10,474 nucleotides of DNA, from positions 1-10,474 of the forward strand of contig RGVT01000066.1 in NCBI GenBank assembly GCA_010027105.1. Direction: 5' to 3'. Shown one piece after another: positions 5,958 to 10,474 of this stretch. The notes beneath the pieces were generated by a model. It did no database searches. It had not been told where the DNA came from and was given only the letters and a program-made list of their open reading frames with translations. Made by a program: the position numbers and the translations under genes. How positions within the stretch are numbered: the first letter of the stretch is position 1; the number at the start of each line of letters is the position of its first letter. Origin of the DNA: Planctomycetia bacterium (lineage in GTDB: Bacteria; Planctomycetota; Planctomycetia; Pirellulales; UBA1268).

Positions 5958-8385
5958 ACGCCCCGGCGCCCGCCGTGTCGATCGACGCCGGGCGCCGAAT
6001 CGTCAGGGTGCGCTGCGAGACGCTTCGCGGCACCGGCCGCGCGGTCCGCGCGCCGCTGCTCGGGCGGCTCTTCTCCTGCCAGCACGTGGTCTCGGTGCGC
6101 GTGTCCTCGCCGACGGCGACCGCGGAGGCGCAGCTCGACCCCGAAGCGGCCTTCGCCGACGCGGTGCGCGACCTGGCGCGGGCCGTGAAGGCCGGCGACG
6201 CCCCGGCCGCCGCTTCGCGGCTGCCGGCCGACTGCTTCGGCCGCGCGACCGTGACGGTCAGCCGCGTCGGCGGCCGGCTCACGACCTGGCGGATCGGGGC
6301 GGGAGCGGACGGCACCGTGTCGTTCCACCATCCACGCATGCGGCCCGACCGGGTGCTCGCGCGCAGCCTCGAGCGGCTGGCCCTCACGATGCCGGGGGTC
6401 GTCGACGCCCGGCTCGTGGGCTGGTCGGCCGACCTCGTCATCCGGCTCGACGCCGGCGTGCTCGACGCCCAGACGCTCCTGGCGGTGCTCCAGCACGCCG
6501 TCGACGAACGGGCGGGCACGCCTCCGGCCTCGTCCCCCTGGGAGATGCTCGGGCCCTCGACGTCGCTCGCCGTCGCGGCCACGGCCGACCTCGCGGTGGC
6601 GGCGCTCGCGCCGGTGAGCGCGGTGTTGCTCGTGGGCACGAACGTGCGCACGATCGCCGCCGCGGTCGGTGATCTCCGTCACCGGCGGCTGGGCCTGCCC
6701 ACGGTCACGACCGCCATCGTCGTCGGCACGCTGGCCACGGGGCAGTTTTGGCCACCGGCATCATGGCCTGGTCGCTCGACTTCTGGCGCCGGCGGCACCG
6801 CCGCGACGTCGAGGCCGAGCGGCGGCTGCTCCTCGAGGATGCCGTGCCCCTGCCGGCCTGCGCGGCCGTGGCGACGGCCGCCGGCCAGACGTCGACGCGA
6901 CCGGCGGAGACGATCGGGCCCGAGGCCCGCGTGCCGCTCGGCCGCTGGGACGTCGTTCCCGCCGACGGCCGCGTGGCCGAGGGGGGCGGCGTGATCGACG
7001 CCCGCTGCGTCACCGGCGTGCCGGGAGCGCGGGTGGTGCGGCCCGGCGACCTGCTCGAGGCGGGGAGCGTCGTGCTCGGCGGCGCGGTCATGCTCGAGGT
7101 CGCGCGGCCCGCCGCGGAGAGCCGGATGGCGCGGATCGCGGGCCTGCTCGCCGCGGCCACGGCACCCCAGCCGGGGCGGTTCGCCCCCACCCGCGCGGCC
7201 GAGGAGTTCGGCGAGAGGTTCGCCGCCCCGACGCTCGCCACCGCCGGGCTCGGCCTGCTCGCCGGCGACGTGGCCACGGCCGTGGCCATCATGCGTCCCG
7301 ACTACGCCAACGGTGAGGCCCTCGCCGTGTCGTTCGAGGACCTCGACGCCGTCGCCCGCGGCCTGGCGGCCGGGTGCGTGCTCGCGCGGCCGGCCGCGCT
7401 CGACGCCCTGGATACCGTCGACACGATCCTGCTCGTCGATCATCCGCGGCTGCGCGACCGCGGCACGCGGGTCACCCGCGTGGTGGCCGGTGTGGCCGCG
7501 GGGGACGAGCCGCAGGCCGAGTCGATCCGCTGGGCGGCGAGCCTGGCCCGCCACCTCGCCGACCCGCGGCGCGAGGCCCTCGGGGCGCTCGCCGCGGAGC
7601 GCGGCAGCGTGCTGGTCGACATCGTGCCCCAGTCGTTCGGAGACGCGGCCGGGCTGCGGCTGGTGCACGGCGTCGGCGGCCGCGACGTGTGCCTCGGCGA
7701 GGCGCGCACGGAGCAGGCCGCGGAGTGGCGGCCGCTGGTGCTCGAGGTGGCCGGCCGGCCGGCCGCCACGTTCGAATTCGGCCCCGCGCCGGAGCGGGCC
7801 GCGACCCGGGCGCTCGACCGGCTGCGCGAGATCCGCGGCGACCGCGAGCTGCGCGTGCTCCTGGCGGTCGATACGGCGGCGGCCCGCGACACCGGGACGG
7901 CGGAGACGCTCGCCCACGAGCTCCACTGCGACGGCGTGGTCGACGTCGCCGGGATCGGCCTGGCGGGCCAGGTGCGCACGCTCACGCAGGCCGGCCGCCG
8001 CGTGGCGTGCGTGGGGCCCGCGGCCGCGGTGGCGGCCGCCGAGGACGTGGCCACGGTCACGGTGGGCCTCGGCGACGAGCCCCCGGCAGCGGGCATCGTG
8101 GCGCTCTCGGGCGACGTGGGGTGCCTCGCCGACCTGTGCCGCGCCGCCGGCGAACGCCGGGCGCGGCTCCTGCTCTCGCGGCGCCTCACCATCCTCCCCA
8201 ACGTGGCCTGCGTGGCCGGAGCGTTCCTGCTCGGGTTCACGAGCCTCGTGGCCGCGGTGGTCACGAACCTCGGCACGCTCGGCACCTACCGCCGCGCCGC
8301 AGCGACGCTGCACCACGACCGCCGCCGACACTGGCTGCGCCACCGGTCCATCTCCCAGGGGAGGCCGCCGTGGCGGGCCAGCTGA
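5954..8385 (+). CDS. Catalytically dead P-type ATPase paralog (pseudo-ATPase), one apparent frameshift
   Basis: The frame starting at ATG 5954 (overlapping the previous stop) continues at 6748 in another frame; restoring one T gives 810 aa that align with the preceding ATPase without a gap across the joint. Two HMA-like domains (about 1-75 and 98-188), four membrane segments, actuator, P/N regions and a final helix pair are all recognisable. Every catalytic motif is lost: TGES is TGVP (354-357), the phosphorylated Asp position is V495 with an Asp next to it and no KTGT, HP is absent, and GDGIND is GPAAAV (688-693). The transport helix reads R-P-D450-Y-A-N-G, keeping the Asp of the partner's N-C-D-L-G-T-G. 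The protein cannot form the phosphoenzyme; it may be a structural or regulatory partner of the active pump. A decaying duplicate is the alternative, but the long, otherwise open frame argues for use. Confidence 0.85.
6743..6752 (+). other. Frame break in the pseudo-ATPase at a run of four T
   Basis: Upstream frame: CAG TTT TGG. Downstream frame: TTG GCC ACC GGC ATC, beginning at 6748. Reading one T twice, or one extra T in 6746-6749, joins GTLATGQF to LATGIMAWSLDF and matches the paralog's GCLSTLQI/LPGAVLIWCLAL. Beyond this point the upstream frame gives only Arg/Pro-rich nonsense up to its stop near 6994. The site is not a canonical X-XXY-YYZ slippery heptamer and no good Shine-Dalgarno precedes the possible restart codons (TTG 6748, ATG 6763). 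A single-base deletion or sequencing error is the simplest reading. Confidence 0.8.
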
Positions 8386-8678
8386 CGCCGGTACAGACCG
8401 CGCCGGGCGGAGCCGACCGCGACGAACTCGACCGGCGACTCGAGCGGATGCCGCGGGAGATCGGCGTGCTGCTCGTCACGATCGGGGCGCTCGGGATCGT
8501 CCTCCCGGGGATGGTGGGCACCCCTGCCCTGCTCGCCGGCGGGCTGATGCTCTGGCCCCGGGGATTCCGCAGTGTCGACGGCTGGATCCGCCGGAAATGC
8601 CCGAAGTTGCATTACGAGGGTTCCCGACAGATGATCCGGTACCTCGACGACATGGAAAGGAGGTATCCGACGCCATGA
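8370..8678 (+). CDS. 102-aa DUF454/PGPGW-like small membrane protein
   Basis: GTG at 8370 with AGGGGAGG (8357-8364) 5 bases upstream; it overlaps the pseudo-ATPase by 16 bases and its stop overlaps the EcsC gene start (ATGA at 8675). After a charged N-terminus, residues 30-63 form a two-helix membrane hairpin with the turn VLPGMVGTPALL, followed by a basic/aromatic RSVDGWIRRKCPKLH and a helical LDDMERRYP tail. The hairpin, the P-G-x-x-x-T-P turn and the following basic segment parallel the DUF454 region of the divergent protein at 1688-2347 (VPGIPTVPFLL ... RSSRTLHAGLL) and PGPGW-type putative membrane proteins. It lacks the HMA-like domain. Function unknown; its place in the operon suggests membrane assembly with the ATPase pair. 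Confidence 0.8.
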   Translation: MAGQLTPVQTAPGGADRDELDRRLERMPREIGVLLVTIGALGIVLPGMVGTPALLAGGLMLWPRGFRSVDGWIRRKCPKLHYEGSRQMIRYLDDMERRYPTP

Positions 8679-9706
8679 CAGAAGCCAGGCCGCTTTCGCC
8701 GTACGAACGGTCACAGGTCCGCGCCATCGCCGCCTGGAAGAGCCGCCGGCCGAGCGTGCTCTCCGAGACGATCGACACGCTGACCTCCCCCGTGACCTGG
8801 GCCGTGGGTCACTTCATCCCCCGGGCGGCGGTGACCCGGCTCGTGAACTCGATGGAGGCGATCGCCGTCCGCGCCGACGTGCTCCGCGAGGTGGCCGACG
8901 AGGCGGGCGTCGCCTCGCTCGACGACATCGCCGCGCTGCCGCTCGAGGAGTGCGACGCCCTCGCCCGGTTGTACAGCGCGCGGGCGGAGCGTTTCGCCAC
9001 CGTGGAGGCGGCGGTTTCCTCGTTCGGCGGCCCCCTGTTCCACGTGCCGCAGCAGCTCGTGGCGGCGCTGCGGTCGATCACGCGCATCGGCCACTGCTAC
9101 GGCTACCGCCTCGACGAGCCGCGGGACCACGCGCTCGTGATCGACATCCTCGAGATCGCCACGCTGCGCGACGTCGGGATGCGGCAGCGGGTGGTCGAGA
9201 CGCTGCACGCCGCTGTCGACGCCCACGCCGACGCGCTGCTCGACGATCGCGCGCTCGTGCTCTCCGCGGGCCGCAACCTGATCGCCGACGAGGTCTTCGA
9301 CCTGATCCCGGTCGTCGGCACGGCGGTGTCGTTCCTGTTCGACAGCCAGTTCATGCACGGGGTCGACGAGGTGGCCAGGCGGATCTTCCAGGAGCGCTGG
9401 CTCCGGGATCGCGGCCTCGCGACGTCGATCCCGCCGTGCCCGGTCGCCGGGCGGGAGAGCAGCCTGCAGGAGTTCTCCCAGGCGATCGGGCAGACGCTCT
9501 ACTCGGTGGGCGCGGTCGTCGGGTTCGTCGCGAGTTTTCCGGCCCGGTTCGTCCAGCACGCCGTGGGAAGCGGGCGAAATCCGGCCTCGGCCGGCTTCCG
9601 GCACGGCGCCGACCATGCCGTCCGGGACGCCCGGGAGTTCCTCACCGGGCTCAACGCGGGGCTCGAGGACCAGACGGAGGAACGGCTGCTGCTGGCCGAA
9701 ACATGA
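8675..9706 (+). CDS. EcsC-family protein with C-terminal copy of the small-protein module
   Basis: 343 aa, ATG 8675 with a strong AAAGGAGG (8656-8663). Residues about 30-245 fit the EcsC family: SPVTWAVGHFIPRAAV near the start, a 'GVASLDDIAALPLEECDALA' helix, FHVPQQLVAALRSITRIGHCYGY (about 122-144) and the late DLIPVVGTAVSFLFDSQFM with RWLRDRG. EcsC proteins are membrane-associated; the Bacillus member is encoded with the EcsAB transporter but its biochemical role is not settled. Residues 275-322 (L-Y-S-V-G ... S-F-P ... R-N-P ... R-E-F-L) repeat the module of the two 116-aa proteins. This links it physically to the same complex, perhaps as the element that anchors or organises the small proteins (inference). 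Confidence 0.9.
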   Translation: MTEARPLSPYERSQVRAIAAWKSRRPSVLSETIDTLTSPVTWAVGHFIPRAAVTRLVNSMEAIAVRADVLREVADEAGVASLDDIAALPLEECDALARLYSARAERFATVEAAVSSFGGPLFHVPQQLVAALRSITRIGHCYGYRLDEPRDHALVIDILEIATLRDVGMRQRVVETLHAAVDAHADALLDDRALVLSAGRNLIADEVFDLIPVVGTAVSFLFDSQFMHGVDEVARRIFQERWLRDRGLATSIPPCPVAGRESSLQEFSQAIGQTLYSVGAVVGFVASFPARFVQHAVGSGRNPASAGFRHGADHAVRDAREFLTGLNAGLEDQTEERLLLAET

Positions 9707-9828
9707 GGGTTTTGTCAGGTCCGCAGGGCGGGCCTGCCGACGCTGGCAATCGTCTCCTGGCCCGATTATCTTCCATGGACACGCCGATACCACCTCCACC
9801 CCACTCTCCCGCACAGGAAGCCGCACCA

Positions 9829-10179
9829 ATGTCGCAGGACACGAACGCCACCGATGCAGTCCAGTCGCCCGATCCCCTCGCCGCCGTCGCCGACGCGATG
9901 CAGGCCGCCGCGGAGAGCGTCACGCAGGGCGCCGCCGCGGCCCGCGACGCCGCCGGCAGGGCGCTGCCCTCGGTCGGACTGTTCACCAACCGTCTTCTCT
10001 ACTCCACGTGCTACGCCGTGTCGTACGGCGTGGTGTTTCCGATGGCGCTGGTGGCCCTCTCGATCCCGCAGAACAACCCGCTCGTGCACGGCATGATCGA
10101 CGGCTCGCGGGCAGCCCGGGGGAAGGTCGACGAGATTCTCGGCGGCGCCAAGGCGCCCGAGCAGGCTCCCGCCGCCTGA
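9829..10179 (+). CDS. 116-aa small membrane protein, second copy of the repeated module
   Basis: ATG 9829 is preferred because AGGAAG (9815-9820) lies 8 bases upstream; an in-frame ATG at 9775 lacks a ribosome site and would add a Pro-rich stretch. It is the same length as the protein at 2638 and alignable over most of it: an Ala-rich helix region with MQAA, then LPSVGLFTNRLLYS, F-P (70-71), N-P-L (83-85) and D-G (91-92). One hydrophobic segment of about 20 residues follows L57. The tail is Ala/Pro-rich. It is separated from the EcsC gene by 122 bases, so it may also have its own transcript. Function unknown; probably interchangeable with, or a partner of, the first copy. Confidence 0.85.
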   Translation: MSQDTNATDAVQSPDPLAAVADAMQAAAESVTQGAAAARDAAGRALPSVGLFTNRLLYSTCYAVSYGVVFPMALVALSIPQNNPLVHGMIDGSRAARGKVDEILGGAKAPEQAPAA

Positions 10180-10214
10180 CAGCGCCCGAGCGGCGCATGG
10201 CGGCGACGCTCGCC

Positions 10215-10234
10215 CCACCAGGGTGCCCCTGTGG
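10215..10234 (+). terminator. Weak terminator-like hairpin after the last cluster gene
   Basis: CCAC + AGGG (10215-10223, with one bulged C) pair with CCCT + GTGG (10227-10234) around a TGC loop. It lies 35 bases after the stop at 10179 and before ileS, where a transcript end is expected, but no T-run follows. Confidence 0.25.
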
Positions 10235-10310
10235 CCCACGGGCGGCCCGCGGTAGGCTTGCGGCTTTCCGCCCCGAGGGGTGCGGCCCCAGTCGCGCCGG
10301 CAGTGTTTTG

Positions 10311-10474
10311 ATGTTCGAACCCGTCCGCGGCACGCCCGACTTTCCCGCCCTCGAGAAGGCGATCGCCGGGCTGTGGCGCGAGCGGGGCACGTATCGAAAA
10401 TCGCTCGAGCGGCGGCGGGGGGCGCGGCGGTTCGTGTTCTACGAAGGGCCGCCCACGGCCAACGGGATGCCGCA
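10311..10474 (+). CDS. ileS: Isoleucyl-tRNA synthetase, N-terminal 54 codons (runs off the window)
   Basis: The frame starts MFEPVRGTPDFPALEKAIAG and reaches FYEGPPTANGMPH, the segment just before and into the HIGH-type ATP-binding signature of class I isoleucyl-tRNA synthetases; the window ends within it. The FYEGPPTANG form is typical of IleRS rather than ValRS or LeuRS. The enzyme charges tRNA-Ile in the cytoplasm. ATG 10311 is chosen by the usual family N-terminus (W.....Y..S......F.FYEGPP); no clear Shine-Dalgarno precedes it. As a housekeeping gene it marks the right border of the ATPase cluster. Confidence 0.92.
   Translation, partial: MFEPVRGTPDFPALEKAIAGLWRERGTYRKSLERRRGARRFVFYEGPPTANGMP

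Noticed and set aside
7313..8674. A long plus-strand frame that joins the EcsC gene from upstream (7313-9706)
   Set aside because: Residues before ATG 8675 are Arg/Ser/Pro nonsense and overlap the pseudo-ATPase; the true start has a strong ribosome site.
9723..9737. GCAGG/CCTGC inverted repeat after the EcsC gene
   Set aside because: Only 5 bp with a 5-base loop and no T-run; expected by chance in this base composition.
9712..9769. Possible promoter for the second 116-aa gene (TTGTCA at 9712, GATTAT at 9764)
   Set aside because: The spacing between them is far too long and no good -35 lies 16-18 bases before GATTAT; only a weak CTGGCA at 15 bases is available.
1..10474. CRISPR arrays, transposases, integrases, tRNA or rRNA genes
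   Set aside because: None seen: no regularly spaced repeats, no recognisable mobile-element proteins and no tRNA- or rRNA-like sequence.

Overview
The window is very GC-rich bacterial DNA with densely packed genes and strong GC preference at third codon positions. A PEP-CTERM protein with an autotransporter-type beta-strand repeat lies at the left edge, and an isoleucyl-tRNA synthetase start of the FYEGPPTANG type lies at the right edge. Together with the GC content these suggest a Planctomycetota-like organism. That is an inference from style, not a proven assignment.

Layout. (1) 2-1192, +: the C-terminal part of a PEP-CTERM surface protein whose start lies outside the window. (2) 1217-2347, -: a two-gene unit with a cysteine-free thioredoxin-like protein downstream of a YbaN/DUF454 membrane protein that carries an N-terminal heavy-metal-associated-like (HMA-like) domain. 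(3) 2348-2637: a divergent control region with one promoter candidate per strand and a 13-base direct repeat just upstream of the rightward promoter. (4) 2638-9706, +: six genes in a row, namely a 116-aa membrane protein, an 89-aa single-helix membrane protein, a P-type ATPase, a second P-type-ATPase-like protein that has lost every catalytic motif, a 102-aa DUF454/PGPGW-like membrane protein and an EcsC-family protein. (5) 9829-10179, +: a second 116-aa protein, paralogous to the first. (6) 10311-end, +: the first 54 codons of ileS.

Genes 2 to 5 look like one system. The two ATPase-like proteins and the divergent DUF454 protein share the same HMA-like N-terminal domain. A second DUF454-like hairpin protein sits inside the operon. 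A roughly 45-residue module with the pattern L-Y/H-S ... F-P ... N-P ... G occurs three times: in both 116-aa proteins and at the C-terminus of the EcsC protein. Three junctions overlap (ATGA at 5954 and 8675, a 16-base overlap at 8370), so the ATPase, pseudo-ATPase, DUF454-like and EcsC proteins are probably made in a coupled way. My reading is a membrane cation-transport platform: one active P-type pump, a catalytically dead partner and several small membrane accessory proteins. It is comparable in idea to the mycobacterial CtpC/PacL metal-efflux assembly but differs in its parts. The transported ion cannot be told from the sequence, because the usual CPx-type motif in the transport helix is replaced by N-C-D-L-G-T-G. 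No metal-sensing regulator is encoded in the window.

The pseudo-ATPase reading frame is interrupted once, at a run of four T (6746-6749). One extra T would restore an 810-aa protein that aligns with its neighbour without a gap across the break. This may be a sequencing error, a real mutation or, less likely, a recoding site.
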